This document shows positions 8,234-17,253 of a stretch of DNA of 64,000 bases, in pieces. The stretch is from Chitinophaga parva (GTDB taxonomy: Bacteria > Bacteroidota > Bacteroidia > Chitinophagales > Chitinophagaceae), in assembly GCF_003071345.1 (NCBI RefSeq), contig NZ_QCYK01000001.1, positions 558,001-622,000 of the forward strand, written 5' to 3'. The notes under the pieces are model-generated. The model did no database searches. It was not told where the DNA came from and saw only the letters and a list, made by a program, of their open reading frames with translations. Each line of letters starts with the position of its first letter. Within the stretch, counting starts at the first letter, position 1. A program made the translations under genes and the position numbers.

Positions 8234-8578
8234 TCAGAAGTCTTCCGCTCGTTTCTTTTTCTTTTTACGGCTGGTGAATTTCTGGTAGAGATTTACACCG
8301 GCTCTCACACCAATGTATTCCACGGCGCTCATGAGTGCCGTGGTCGCAAAGTTCTTGAACTTGCCGCTTTCCCAGGCAATCTTTGCCACCCGTCCTACAA
8401 TGGCCATGGCGCCGCTTTTGCGCACATTACCCGGTACTACGGAATTTAGTGCCATGCCTTTGAAATTCGTTTTCAGGTGATCGGCCCGTTCGCCCAGTTC
8501 CGCTTCCAGTGCCCTTGATTTTCTCTTCAGGCGCTGGATCTCTTGTTCCAGGGCATCCATGTGGGTCACTTTCTGCAT
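8234..8578 (-). CDS. Hypothetical protein with N-terminal coiled coil
   Basis: 114 aa. Residues 5-35 form a charged coiled coil (LEQEIQRLKRKSRALEAELGER), then a Gly/Ala-rich stretch that may associate with membrane, and a very basic end (SRKKKKKRAEDF). No family recognised. It follows the holin-like gene by 35 bp, completing a three-gene set of small envelope proteins. Met7 is an alternative start. Confidence 0.75.
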   Translation of the reverse strand: MQKVTHMDALEQEIQRLKRKSRALEAELGERADHLKTNFKGMALNSVVPGNVRKSGAMAIVGRVAKIAWESGKFKNFATTALMSAVEYIGVRAGVNLYQKFTSRKKKKKRAEDF

Positions 8579-8613
8579 GGGTAAAGTTTTATCATTAGGG
8601 AGTTGGTTGCTTG

Positions 8614-9045
8614 TTAATGATGTTCTGTTACCGGTTCGTCCTGTTCTTCTTCAGGTTCCGGTGGCCGGTTCTCGGCCCTTTCCTGCAACTCTTCCGTTTC
8701 ATCATCGTGCAGTATTTCGCGGATAATGAGGTTAGACACCGCGCGCTGTATGGGTTTGCGCAGCAGGAACATAAGCAGCATCAGTACCAGGAAGGAGGCG
8801 GCGGCACAGGAAAATCCAATGGTGAAACTGCCGGTTTTTTCTCCAATGAAAAAACCCAGCACCATGCCCAGGAATACGATGACGAAAAAAAACAGCAGGA
8901 AAGCCAGCATCATGGAAAAAAGTACGCCCACGGTTCTGGATAGCTTTCCTGCTGCCTGGAGGCGGATGAGATCCACGCGGGTTTGTATGTAACTGCGTAA
9001 GGTCTTTCCCGTCTCCTGAAAATAATTGCTGAAGTTGTCTTCCAT
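8614..9045 (-). CDS. Phage-holin-superfamily-like membrane protein (DUF1469 type)
   Basis: 143 aa: an amphipathic N-terminal part (NYFQETGKTLRSYIQTRVDLIRLQ), two close membrane helices (about 42-66 and 73-94), then a very acidic tail rich in Glu and Pro. This layout is typical of the putative phage-holin (holin-X/DUF1469) superfamily found next to YtxH genes in many Bacteroidota; it need not be a phage gene. Function unknown, probably envelope stress. Middle gene of the set 9275 to 8234. Confidence 0.75.
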   Translation of the reverse strand: MEDNFSNYFQETGKTLRSYIQTRVDLIRLQAAGKLSRTVGVLFSMMLAFLLFFFVIVFLGMVLGFFIGEKTGSFTIGFSCAAASFLVLMLLMFLLRKPIQRAVSNLIIREILHDDETEELQERAENRPPEPEEEQDEPVTEHH

Positions 9046-9080
9046 GCAAAGGGTTTTATTGCAGGTGCAGGGTAAATGAA

Positions 9081-9275
9081 TTAGGCCAGTTCGTGTTCGA
9101 GGGCATTATCATATTCTGCTTTCTTCTTCTTCAACTTGTCTTTCAGTTTGTCGGCCTGGTATTTCAGTTTGTCTACCAGTTCGTCTTTCTTGTCGGAGTT
9201 CAGGAAATAACCTACGGCTACGCCCACGGCCGCGCCTACAATGAAAGATACTACTGCTTTGGAGCTGTTGTTCAT
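9081..9275 (-). CDS. YtxH-like small membrane protein
   Basis: 64 aa: one glycine-rich membrane helix (FIVGAAVGVAVGYFL, residues 11-25) followed by a long Lys/Asp-rich helix. This is the standard YtxH layout, a family linked to general stress. First gene of the three-gene set; the next ATG is 35 bp downstream of its stop. Confidence 0.8.
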   Translation of the reverse strand: MNNSSKAVVSFIVGAAVGVAVGYFLNSDKKDELVDKLKYQADKLKDKLKKKKAEYDNALEHELA

Positions 9276-9426
9276 AGTGTTTCTTTTTTAGGTGTTTAAA
9301 AATGTGATGATGCCTGTAAAGACGCAAACACCATTCCACAAATTGTATCCTGATTGTTAAAGCTATCTGAACATTTTAGTCCTTGGGCCTGCATTTTGAT
9401 GGGCTTCTGTAACAAGCATTTAACCA

Positions 9427-10473
9427 ATGGGATTGATCCAAAACGAACATCTGAAGCAGGTAGGCTTCATCATCCTCATCCTGTTACTGGGCATACTTTT
9501 ATTTACCGAACTCTCACCCTTTATCCCCGCCCTGCTGGGCGCTGTTACCTTCTATGTGCTGTGCCGCAATGTCATGTTCCGCCTCGTGGAAAAGTGGCGC
9601 TGGCCGGGCCCCCTGGCCGCAACCCTGATCATGCTGTTGTCCTTTCTCATCATTCTGTTGCCCTTCGGCCTGTTGATCAATATGTTAGCCTCCAAGGCCG
9701 CTTATGCCATCAATCACTACACAGACCTGGCAGACGGTGTAAAGCAACTGAACGGCCGCCTGCAGCAAAGCTCGGGGCTCAACCTGCTCTCGCCGGAGCG
9801 CCTGCAACAGCTGCAAAGTAAGCTCACCGTGATGTTGCCAAACCTGCTGGGCGCCACCCTGAGCAGCCTTACTTCCATCGTGATCATGTACTTCATCCTG
9901 TACTTCATGCTCACCTGCGGACGGGCCATGGAAGCGGCTTTGTACGAGTACATTCCCCTCCGCGAGGAGAATGTGGTGCGCATGGGCAAAGAGGTGCATA
10001 CCATGGTAATTGCTAATGCCGTGGTGATCCCCCTCATTGCCATTTTGCAGGGCGCCGTGGCAGGCCTGGGCTATTGGCTGCTGGGCGTACCCCAGCCGGT
10101 ATTCTGGGCGGTGGTCACTGCCTTTGCTTCCCTGCTACCTGTCATTGGCGCCGCGGCGGTATATGTGCCTATTGGCATCTGGGTAGTGGCCAGCGGGCAA
10201 ACCTGGCACGGCATGGGCCTGCTGCTATACGGCTTCCTGGTGGTAGGCACGGTGGACAACATATTCCGGTTTGTGCTGGCTAAGCGCATTGGGGATGTGC
10301 ATCCGCTCATTACTATTTTCGGGGTGATCATAGGCCTCAATTTGTTTGGCTTTATCGGCATTGTGTTCGGGCCATTGCTGATCTCTATGTTTATCCTGTT
10401 ATTAAAGATCTATGGAAATGAATATGCAGTGAAGCGCAGGGGCCGGCCGGAGGAGCAGGTGGTTAAGCAGTAG
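9427..10473 (+). CDS. AI-2E family (PerM/YdiK-like) membrane transporter
   Basis: 348 aa with about eight membrane helices. The family signature is in the C-terminal half: P.FWAVVTAFASLLPVIGAA, then VDNIFR..LAKRIGDVHPLITIFGVIIGLNLFGFIGIVFGPLL. The family includes exporters of the quorum signal AI-2 and Na+/H+ antiporters, so the substrate is uncertain. Monocistronic, converging on nadD with only 19 bp between stop codons. Confidence 0.9.
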   Translation: MGLIQNEHLKQVGFIILILLLGILLFTELSPFIPALLGAVTFYVLCRNVMFRLVEKWRWPGPLAATLIMLLSFLIILLPFGLLINMLASKAAYAINHYTDLADGVKQLNGRLQQSSGLNLLSPERLQQLQSKLTVMLPNLLGATLSSLTSIVIMYFILYFMLTCGRAMEAALYEYIPLREENVVRMGKEVHTMVIANAVVIPLIAILQGAVAGLGYWLLGVPQPVFWAVVTAFASLLPVIGAAAVYVPIGIWVVASGQTWHGMGLLLYGFLVVGTVDNIFRFVLAKRIGDVHPLITIFGVIIGLNLFGFIGIVFGPLLISMFILLLKIYGNEYAVKRRGRPEEQVVKQ

Positions 10474-10492
10474 GCGGGTACCCGCATTGCAT

Positions 10493-11062
10493 TTAGCGGT
10501 AATAATTATTCTCATCCATATAAGCCACTACATCATCCGGTATGAGGTAGCGTACCGGCTTGCCTTCCTTTATCCACCTGCGGATGGCAGTGGAAGAAAT
10601 ATCCAGCAGGGGCGCTTCCACTACGGTAATGCGGGCACCTGCGAGTTCGCGCGCGGGATGGCCGGGGCGCATGTAAATATACAGGGGATAGTCGCGGATC
10701 AGCTGTTCATAATTCTTCCAGCGGGGAAGGTTCTCCAGGCTATCACTGCCCATGATCACAGAAAATTCATGCGTGGGAAATTTTTCAGCAAGATAGGTCA
10801 GTGTATCGATGGTGAAAGATGGGCGGGGCAAAGAAAATTCAATGTTGCTGGCCCGCAGGCGGGGAGCGCCTTTCACGGCCAGTTCCACGAGGTGGAAGCG
10901 ATGATGTTCATTGAGCAGGGAGCCGGCCGGCTTCAGGGGGTTCTGGGGCGATACCACCAGCCACACCATATCCAGGTCCGTATTGTAAGCCATAAAGTTT
11001 GCGATGATCAAATGCCCGTTGTGCACCGGATTGAATGAGCCAAAGTACAAGCCTATCTTCAT
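10493..11062 (-). CDS. nadD: Nicotinate-nucleotide adenylyltransferase
   Basis: 189 aa. It transfers AMP from ATP to nicotinate mononucleotide, the shared late step of NAD synthesis. The nucleotidyltransferase signature GSFNPVHNGH lies at residues 8-17, with PRPSFTIDTL and the C-terminal ISSTAIR ATP-binding motif. Full family length. It starts 48 bp after paaD on the same strand and may be read through from the paa operon. nadA, an earlier step of the pathway, is at 48904. Confidence 0.95.
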   Translation of the reverse strand: MKIGLYFGSFNPVHNGHLIIANFMAYNTDLDMVWLVVSPQNPLKPAGSLLNEHHRFHLVELAVKGAPRLRASNIEFSLPRPSFTIDTLTYLAEKFPTHEFSVIMGSDSLENLPRWKNYEQLIRDYPLYIYMRPGHPARELAGARITVVEAPLLDISSTAIRRWIKEGKPVRYLIPDDVVAYMDENNYYR

Positions 11063-11110
11063 GCCCAGCTAGTTTGAGGCGTGAATGTAGGAAAATGTAT
11101 GCACATGGCC

Positions 11111-11608
11111 TCACTCCAGCGGTTTAAACTGTTCGAACAACTGACCGCAGTTTTTACAGAAGTGTGTAGCCCTGCAAAGGGTGGCCCCAAAGGGAGAGCG
11201 CATATAAGTATCCTTGCTGCCGCAATGAGGGCAGGGCGTGTGTAGCAGTATCTCGGCAGATACCTTGCCCGATACCGGCGGAGGCGCCAGGGCAAAGGCT
11301 TCCAGCTTCTGGCGGGCCGCCGCGGTAAGGCGGTTGCTATGCCAGTGGGTAGCTGCATCTACCTGTACCAGCACCGGTACCTGCAGCTCCCGTTCCAGCG
11401 ATACCTGTATGTTGCGTTGTATGAATTGCAGCGCGGGGCATGCCGCATAGGTAGGGATCATTTTTACGGTAACCGCCGCGCTGCCTGCCAGTTCCACCCC
11501 GGTGATCATACCCAGGTCCACCACGCTGAGCACGGGTATCTCCGGGTCCATTACGGTGGCCAGGCATTGGTATACACGGTCTATGGTCAAAGGTGTGGAC
11601 ATGTGCAT
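11111..11608 (-). CDS. paaD: Phenylacetate-CoA oxygenase subunit PaaD
   Basis: 165 aa. An N-terminal DUF59/MIP18 domain (VMDPEIPVLSVVDLGMI) is followed by a C-terminal zinc ribbon (CPHCGS...C.....CKNCG). PaaD is thought to help mature Fe-S or di-iron centres of the phenylacetyl-CoA epoxidase. The frame opens with a GTG at 11611; the ATG at 11608, or the one at 11602, is the likely start. Fourth gene of paaABCD. Confidence 0.93.
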   Translation of the reverse strand: MHMSTPLTIDRVYQCLATVMDPEIPVLSVVDLGMITGVELAGSAAVTVKMIPTYAACPALQFIQRNIQVSLERELQVPVLVQVDAATHWHSNRLTAAARQKLEAFALAPPPVSGKVSAEILLHTPCPHCGSKDTYMRSPFGATLCRATHFCKNCGQLFEQFKPLE

Positions 11609-11640
11609 CACGGTTTAAAAAATGAAAGGGATCATAAGCC

Positions 11641-12402
11641 TTACCAGGTGGCTTCCGGGTCCAGGCGAAATACGGCGCCCATTTCATCCAGCAGGGGCGC
11701 CAAATATTGTGTATGCCAGCCGGAACGTCCGCCATACGCGGGTTCCAGGTCGCCGGTGGCCGGCAGCGCCAGCCCCGCTTTAGCCAGTATGGGCTGCAGG
11801 CTTTCCCACCAGCGCTGCTGCAATGCGGCCTCTCCGCAATACACGCCGGACGCGATCAATTCCGCTTCCTGGGCCAGTGGTTCAAAAATACCCAATGCCA
11901 GCGGCAGGGTTTCTTCCAGCGCGGCCTGCATACGGGCTTTGCCTTCCTCACCTGCCTGCGCCAGCTGGATGATCCAGGCATTGGCGTGCAGGGTATGGTA
12001 TTTCAATTCTCCTTTTATTTTCCGCGCCAGTTGCTGCAGGGGCACAAAGCTGCTGTCTGCCAGGGCTTCATATCGCAGGGCTTCTGCATGGTCAAAAAGA
12101 AAATGCCGCATCAAACTAAAATCATACTCGCCAATGGGTTGCTCCACCAGGTGGCAGCAGGTATACTTTTCCGCCAGGCGAAGAAATGCGAATGCATCCG
12201 GATCGGGGCCTCCATGCTCGTGCAACACCCGGTACAAAGCCCATGCATGGCCTATTTTATCCTGTGCCATGGACGAAAAAGCAATGTCTTCTTCCATCAC
12301 AGGGCCCAGGCCCGTCCACTCGGAATTACGGTGGCCCAGGATCAGGGCATCATCGCCCATTGCAATGATCAGTTGCCGCAAAGCGGGGGAAAGCGTTTGC
12401 AT
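11641..12402 (-). CDS. paaC: Phenylacetyl-CoA epoxidase subunit PaaC
   Basis: 253-aa structural ferritin-like subunit of the multicomponent epoxidase that converts phenylacetyl-CoA to its ring 1,2-epoxide. Diagnostic stretches are MGDDALILGHRNSEWTG, MAQDKIGHAWALYRVL and ALRYEALADS. An open frame runs 48 codons further upstream into the end of paaB, but its residues are unlike the family; the ATG at 12402 (MQTLSPALRQL) is the credible start. It is 40 bp behind paaB. Confidence 0.95.
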   Translation of the reverse strand: MQTLSPALRQLIIAMGDDALILGHRNSEWTGLGPVMEEDIAFSSMAQDKIGHAWALYRVLHEHGGPDPDAFAFLRLAEKYTCCHLVEQPIGEYDFSLMRHFLFDHAEALRYEALADSSFVPLQQLARKIKGELKYHTLHANAWIIQLAQAGEEGKARMQAALEETLPLALGIFEPLAQEAELIASGVYCGEAALQQRWWESLQPILAKAGLALPATGDLEPAYGGRSGWHTQYLAPLLDEMGAVFRLDPEATW

Positions 12403-12442
12403 TGAGTTTTGTGGTTTGAATAGAAAGAAATATGCATGCCTG

Positions 12443-12814
12443 TTACTTAATACCACCCTTCTTGAATTTATTGATCTTCTCCATGACCTTAAAGCCGCTG
12501 GCGTCGCGGTAGGTTTTATCCGCGTTGTTCTCAAACATATCTTCATCCGCTATGTCAAACGCCAGGATGTCTGCGCTCCGCACTACCCAGAGATTTACAC
12601 ACTTTTTACGGCGGGCAAATTGCTCCTTGGCAAACACCAGCGCCAGTTCCGGGCCGGGGGCCCGTACACAACCCACGTGTTCATGGTGGGCGCCTCTTTT
12701 CTCCTGGTGAAAAACTTCATACGTGTTCCAGTTCTCCCCTTCCGCAATGGTCAAGGGACCAGCTTCGCCCAGTTGCAGGCGGTTTATTCTCGGGTCCAGC
12801 GATTGTTCATTCAT
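12443..12814 (-). CDS. paaB: Phenylacetyl-CoA epoxidase subunit PaaB
   Basis: 123 aa. PaaB bridges the catalytic heterodimers of the epoxidase. Seen are WNTYEVFHQEKRGAHHEHVGCVRAP (the sequence usually reads EVF.R...G..H.HVGS) and VRRWVV-type VNLWVVRSADI. The ATG at 12814 has an AGAGGA element about 10 bases upstream; an open frame continues 14 codons further to 12856. It begins 20 bp after the end of paaA. Confidence 0.93.
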   Translation of the reverse strand: MNEQSLDPRINRLQLGEAGPLTIAEGENWNTYEVFHQEKRGAHHEHVGCVRAPGPELALVFAKEQFARRKKCVNLWVVRSADILAFDIADEDMFENNADKTYRDASGFKVMEKINKFKKGGIK

Positions 12815-12834
12815 ACTTGTCTGTTCCTCTTTGT

Positions 12835-13833
12835 TTATGCCGCGGGGGCTGTCCATTGTTCAGTAGGTTGCATCAGTGCTTCCCTTACCCAGCGGCCCTG
12901 GAATTCTGCCCATTGCCGTACGCGCAGGCGCTCCTGGTTGCAGGGCCCCTGGCCATTGATCACCTTGTGGAAAAGGTCCCAGTCCGGGTCACCAAATAAC
13001 CATTTGCCCGAAGCGGAGTCTTTGCGCAGCTCGGGATCCGGCAGGGTAAGGCCCAGCTCCCAGATCTTGGGCACATACTGGTCCAGGAACTGGTTGCGCA
13101 TATCATCATTGCTGGCCATCTTCACCTTCCATTGCATCAGCTTTTCTGTGTGCTGGCTGTCCTTGTCCGGCGGGCCAAAGAAATGGATGATGGGCTGCCA
13201 CCAGCGGTTCAGCGCTTCCTGCAGCATGCGGCGCTGCAAAGGCGTGCCTGTGGCCAGGTCTATAAAGGCGTCGTGGCCTTGCTTCAGGTGGAAACTTTCT
13301 TCGAAGCAGATGCGCTCCAGCGCCCGGCAATAGGGCCCGTAAGAGCCCTTGGAATTGGCCACCTGGTTTACAATGGCCGCGGCATCGATCAGGAAACCGA
13401 TCACCGTTACGTCGGCCCAGGTTACGGCGGGGTAATTAAATACGTTGGAATATTTTGCCTTACCGGAAATAAGGTCATTGATCATGGCTTCCCGGCTTTT
13501 GCCGAGGGTTTCGGCCGCATTGTACAGCAGCTGGCCATGGCCTATTTCATCCTGCACCTTGGCTATCAGGGCCAGTTTGCGCTTAAAGCCCGGTGCCCGG
13601 GTGATCCAGGTGCCTTCCGGCAATGCGCCCATGATCTCGGAATGTGCGTGCTGCTCTATCATCCGGATCAGCTGCTTGCGGTATAGCGTGGGCATCCAGT
13701 CCCTGGGCTCTATTTTTTCGCCCCGGGCAATGCGCGCCTCAAAGGCCGCCAGCATTTCCGGGTCTTCCTGCGTGGCGGCGGGCATACCCGCGCGCTGGTT
13801 TGGCTCTTCATAAATGTATCCGCCCCCGTACAT
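12835..13833 (-). CDS. paaA: Phenylacetyl-CoA epoxidase catalytic subunit PaaA
   Basis: 332 aa, ferritin-like di-iron oxygenase subunit. It carries Glu/His di-iron motifs [38 protein letters not shown] and family-typical [18 protein letters not shown]. The frame is open 41 codons further upstream, but the ATG at 13833 ([11 protein letters not shown]) is the family start. It is the first gene of paaABCD; PaaE reductase, PaaK ligase and the later pathway genes are not in the window. Confidence 0.96.
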   Translation of the reverse strand: MYGGGYIYEEPNQRAGMPAATQEDPEMLAAFEARIARGEKIEPRDWMPTLYRKQLIRMIEQHAHSEIMGALPEGTWITRAPGFKRKLALIAKVQDEIGHGQLLYNAAETLGKSREAMINDLISGKAKYSNVFNYPAVTWADVTVIGFLIDAAAIVNQVANSKGSYGPYCRALERICFEESFHLKQGHDAFIDLATGTPLQRRMLQEALNRWWQPIIHFFGPPDKDSQHTEKLMQWKVKMASNDDMRNQFLDQYVPKIWELGLTLPDPELRKDSASGKWLFGDPDWDLFHKVINGQGPCNQERLRVRQWAEFQGRWVREALMQPTEQWTAPAA

Positions 13834-13937
13834 AACGTGATTGTTTTGGTACTGGTAAGTTACTAATTTCCGGGCACAATCAGTGCTCCCGCCATTGTGG
13901 AACCTGCTTTGCTGTAATGCTTTAAAAATGCCGGCCC

Positions 13938-14546
13938 ATGCCCCTCTGGTTACCACTCCTGCTGTTCCTGGCCAGGCCCCTGCACGATACAGTGGTGCAG
14001 GTGTCCTTTACCTTTCCCGGCCTGCTCACCTCCCCCGGCGGCGACACGGTGTACTACAATCCCGCCCGGCCCCTGCAGCTGGCGGATTTTACCGCCTCCC
14101 CACATTATCACGGGCACAGCGGCGCCATTTCCTTTACCAGCTTTGCCTACGATGGCAGCAGCCACCTCCGCCATGATACGCTGCAGCTCCACCTTTTCCT
14201 GCAGGTTTTCTTTGTAAAAAGCGCCTCGTGGGTGTTGCCGGAAATGGCCAAAGCCAGCACCCTGGCCCATGAGCAGCTGCACTTTGACCTCACCTACCTG
14301 GTGGCCATGCGCTTCCGCCAAAAGATCCTGGCCCTGCACCTTCCCGCGGATGATTATGATAGTGTGATACAATATGAGTACCTGGAATCTTTCAGGGAAA
14401 TGAACCGCATCCAGGAGCGTTATGATGCAGATACCAGCAGTGGTGCAGAAGGGCGGGAGCAGCAGGCATGGGCCGCCCAGGTAAAAAAGTGGCTGGAAAT
14501 GGCCGCCGGCGGGCTGCCCATCCCTGCGCTGAAAAGCCCGGTGTAG
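13938..14546 (+). CDS. Secreted protein with HExxH motif, putative metalloprotease (DUF922-like)
   Basis: 202 aa. A short hydrophobic leader (about 3-15) is followed by a domain with [25 protein letters not shown], in which HEQLH (about 112-116) is an HExxH zinc motif followed by Asp, as in DUF922-type predicted secreted peptidases. No other family mark is clear. It diverges from paaA across a gap of about 100 bp and may share regulation. Catalysis is inferred, not shown. Confidence 0.65.
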   Translation: MPLWLPLLLFLARPLHDTVVQVSFTFPGLLTSPGGDTVYYNPARPLQLADFTASPHYHGHSGAISFTSFAYDGSSHLRHDTLQLHLFLQVFFVKSASWVLPEMAKASTLAHEQLHFDLTYLVAMRFRQKILALHLPADDYDSVIQYEYLESFREMNRIQERYDADTSSGAEGREQQAWAAQVKKWLEMAAGGLPIPALKSPV

Positions 14547-14693
14547 GCACACATGGGCCACAATCGGTCCATTCCGCACCGGGCGCACATGGGCCGCAGG
14601 CTACCCTAAATAATTTCATCCCTGGCATTCTTTTTCCAGGGATTCATTCTACCTTTCTCTTCTACCGTTCTTTATCACAAAATCAAATTGCTT

Positions 14694-16181
14694 ATGCACC
14701 ATATTATCACGGGAAGGCCCCGCCTGTTTGCCGCCATCGTGGTGGCATTGACGGCCATATCCTGCCATAAAAAGGACCACGGCGGCACCACCCCGCCGGC
14801 AGACACTACTTCCTCCGTGGCAGACCGCACCAAAGACACCCTTTATTACATTACTAAAGACGAATACCTCTGGACAGACGCGCTGCCGGATTATAACACC
14901 TTTGCGCCCCGGCAGTTTTCCAGCCTGGACGCAGAACTGGAAGCCATCAGGGCATTCAAGCGCGATTCACTGGACCCTACACAGCCCCGGGACCATTACA
15001 GCTTCCTGGATGATGGCACCGTGTCCGGTGAGCTGAATGGCGGCGTGTCCGGCGACTTTGGCTTCAACATCAACTACTATGCGCTGGATGATATCCGCTC
15101 CATTTATGTATACCCCGGCTCTCCGGCCGGCAAGGCCGGCGTAAAGCGCGGATGGAAGCTCACCGCGGTAAATGGGGATACCAGCCTGTATTATGATTAC
15201 AATGCCGCTACCGGCCATGGCACCAACTACGACCGGCTGGTAAATGCGTTTTACAACAGCAGCTCCACCGCCTTTACTTTCCTGAAGCCGGACGGCACTT
15301 CCTCCACTGTAAATCTTACCACGGCCACTTACAGCATTAACCCCCTGCTCTTTTCGAAGATCTACAACGTGGGTGGCAAAAAGATCGGCTACTTCGTGTT
15401 TAACCAGTTCCTGTCACTGGACCTGGTAAAAACCCGGCTGGACAGCCTTTTCGGCGCTTTCTCCGCGGCTGGTGTTACAGACGTGATCGTGGATATCCGC
15501 TACAATGGTGGCGGTGCGGTAGAAACGTCTGAATACATGGCCAACCTGCTGGCTCCCTCCACCGTAGGTACTTCACTCATGTACACGGAATACTTCAACA
15601 GCAATCTCACCAATCACAACTACAACGCGGTAACCAAAGCCATGCGCCTCGATAATGGCCAGTACAAACTTTCCGATGAATATGACTACCTGGTAGCAAA
15701 TAACCGGGCAAACTTTTCCAAGAAAGGGAGCCTGAGCCCCCAGCACGTGGTGTTCATTGCTTCGTACAACACGGCATCCGCCAGTGAACTGCTTATCAAC
15801 AACCTGAAGCCCGTGCTGCCATCGTGGAAGCAGGTGGGCCGCCCCACGTACGGCAAGCCGGTGGGCTTCATCGGCATCACCGTTGGTAAAAGCGACCTGT
15901 ATGCCATCTCTTTCTCCATCAAAAATTCCAAAGGCATAGGCGATTATTACTATGGCCTGCAACCCACGGAAGGCAGTACCCGCGAAGATGCCGCCGAAGA
16001 TTTTGGTGATGTACATGAAGTGTATCTGAATGAAGCATTTCATGCACTGGGCATCACGGATACAGACCTCGGTGCCCGTGAGCGCGCCGCCAGCTTCGAT
16101 CCCCGAGCTGCATCACCGGTGGGCCAGGGCATTCCGCTACGTACTTTCAAAGGCATGGTCACCCGGTTGCCTCACCAGTGA
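14694..16181 (+). CDS. S41-family peptidase lipoprotein with PDZ domain
   Basis: 495 aa. The signal peptide ends LTAISC, lipidating Cys24. A PDZ-like domain is centred on IYVYPGSPAGKAGVKRGWKLTAVNG (about 135-160), then the S41 domain: VDIRYNGGG, FIASYNTASASELLINNLKP with the nucleophile Ser in TASASE, and GRPTYGKPVGF with the partner Lys. The Ser/Lys dyad is typical of tail-specific proteases. A TTG two codons upstream (14688) is less likely than the ATG at 14694. Just upstream lies a short direct repeat (CACATGGGCC twice, about 14550-14595). Confidence 0.92.
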   Translation: MHHIITGRPRLFAAIVVALTAISCHKKDHGGTTPPADTTSSVADRTKDTLYYITKDEYLWTDALPDYNTFAPRQFSSLDAELEAIRAFKRDSLDPTQPRDHYSFLDDGTVSGELNGGVSGDFGFNINYYALDDIRSIYVYPGSPAGKAGVKRGWKLTAVNGDTSLYYDYNAATGHGTNYDRLVNAFYNSSSTAFTFLKPDGTSSTVNLTTATYSINPLLFSKIYNVGGKKIGYFVFNQFLSLDLVKTRLDSLFGAFSAAGVTDVIVDIRYNGGGAVETSEYMANLLAPSTVGTSLMYTEYFNSNLTNHNYNAVTKAMRLDNGQYKLSDEYDYLVANNRANFSKKGSLSPQHVVFIASYNTASASELLINNLKPVLPSWKQVGRPTYGKPVGFIGITVGKSDLYAISFSIKNSKGIGDYYYGLQPTEGSTREDAAEDFGDVHEVYLNEAFHALGITDTDLGARERAASFDPRAASPVGQGIPLRTFKGMVTRLPHQ

Positions 16182-16203
16182 TAAGCACATTGCACATAAA
16201 AAA

Positions 16204-16236
16204 ATCCCGCTCCATTCCGGTAGCGGGATTTTTTTA
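16204..16236. terminator. Bidirectional terminator between convergent S41 and M28 genes
   Basis: An 8-bp stem ATCCCGCT / AGCGGGAT has A-run and T-run flanks on both sides, so it can end transcription from either direction. Confidence 0.9.
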
Positions 16237-16255
16237 TGCGTTATGCAAAGGTGGT

Positions 16256-17191
16256 TTACATCACCCTCCTGTCTTTGGGTATAATGGGCAGGCCCTTGTC
16301 TGCCGCATCTATAAAGGTAAGTACGGTGTTTACCGCCTGGAAAAAGAAAGAAGGTTGTATGTGCTTAAACTCGTCTGAAGCGCGGTGATAGTCCGGGTGG
16401 TCTTCCACGCCAAAGTAGATGTAAGGAATATTGCGTTGCTTAAACTCGTACTGGTCGCTTTGTGCGGTCCAGTCGTTGTGCCCCTGGTCCGGGCGGTCAT
16501 GGCCCGTTTTCAGGTGAATCAGGCTTTTCTCCGCGGCTGCATCCACAAAAGGTTTCAGGGCAGGGTTATAATACAGGCCACTGGCGTATAGTTCCTGCTG
16601 GTCATTGCGGCTTATCATGTCCATATTCACATTGAGCCGTATTTGCTTTACCGGGAAAGGCGGTTGCACAAAGAACGCCTTGGCGCCCTGCAACCCTTCT
16701 TCTTCCCCGTCCAGCGCGGCAAACACCATCATGTGCCGTGGCTTGTGCTGCATGTAGTACTGCGCCATAGCCAGCAGGCCGCTGGTGCCGGATGCATTGT
16801 CATCCGCCCCGTTAAAGATACTGTCTGTCTGTGCCGGATCACTGGAGCGGTGCATGCCCACATGATCATAGTGTGCGGTGATGATGATCACTCCATCAGA
16901 CTCACCGGGAATATAGCCGTAAATGTTAGTGCCGGTTACATTCCGGCCACCATCATTGTAGAGGAACATGCGCTCGTACTTCCCATTGAAGGGCTGCAGG
17001 CCTATTTCTCTGAAACGGCCCAGCAGGTAGTATTGTGCCTCGCGGCTACCACGGGAGCCTATGCGGCGGCCCTCATATTTGTCATCAGAAAGAGTGCGGA
17101 TATCGTTCAGCAAACGGGAAGAATCCACGCTGAACTGAGCCTGCGCCGCAGCGCTGAGCAGCAGCAGACCGGCAAGCAATAGATGGCGCAT
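16256..17191 (-). CDS. M28-family zinc aminopeptidase, secreted
   Basis: 311 aa with a signal peptide (RHLLLAGLLLLSAAAQAQ). The co-catalytic zinc ligands of M28 peptidases are visible in order: TAHYDHVG (His), NGADDNASGT (bridging Asp), LDGEEEGLQG (Glu-Glu), NMDMIS (Asp) and a late His in GVEDHPDYH or DEFKH. It probably trims peptides in the periplasm. The ATG at 17191 gives a clean signal peptide; the frame extends nine codons further. Confidence 0.92.
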   Translation of the reverse strand: MRHLLLAGLLLLSAAAQAQFSVDSSRLLNDIRTLSDDKYEGRRIGSRGSREAQYYLLGRFREIGLQPFNGKYERMFLYNDGGRNVTGTNIYGYIPGESDGVIIITAHYDHVGMHRSSDPAQTDSIFNGADDNASGTSGLLAMAQYYMQHKPRHMMVFAALDGEEEGLQGAKAFFVQPPFPVKQIRLNVNMDMISRNDQQELYASGLYYNPALKPFVDAAAEKSLIHLKTGHDRPDQGHNDWTAQSDQYEFKQRNIPYIYFGVEDHPDYHRASDEFKHIQPSFFFQAVNTVLTFIDAADKGLPIIPKDRRVM

Positions 17192-17253
17192 GAAACAGCT
17201 GTTTAAGTTACACCGCAATGTACCTTTTTTACCGCGTCCGGTTTAGTGTGTTT

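Noticed and set aside
8614..9045. Prophage remnant suggested by the holin-like protein
   Set aside because: No other phage gene; this family occurs with YtxH in normal Bacteroidota chromosomes.
11339..13333. 664-codon open frame on the plus strand
   Set aside because: It is antisense to paaD, paaC, paaB and part of paaA, which carry clear family motifs. The plus-strand translation has low-complexity Ser/Arg/Cys content and no domain.
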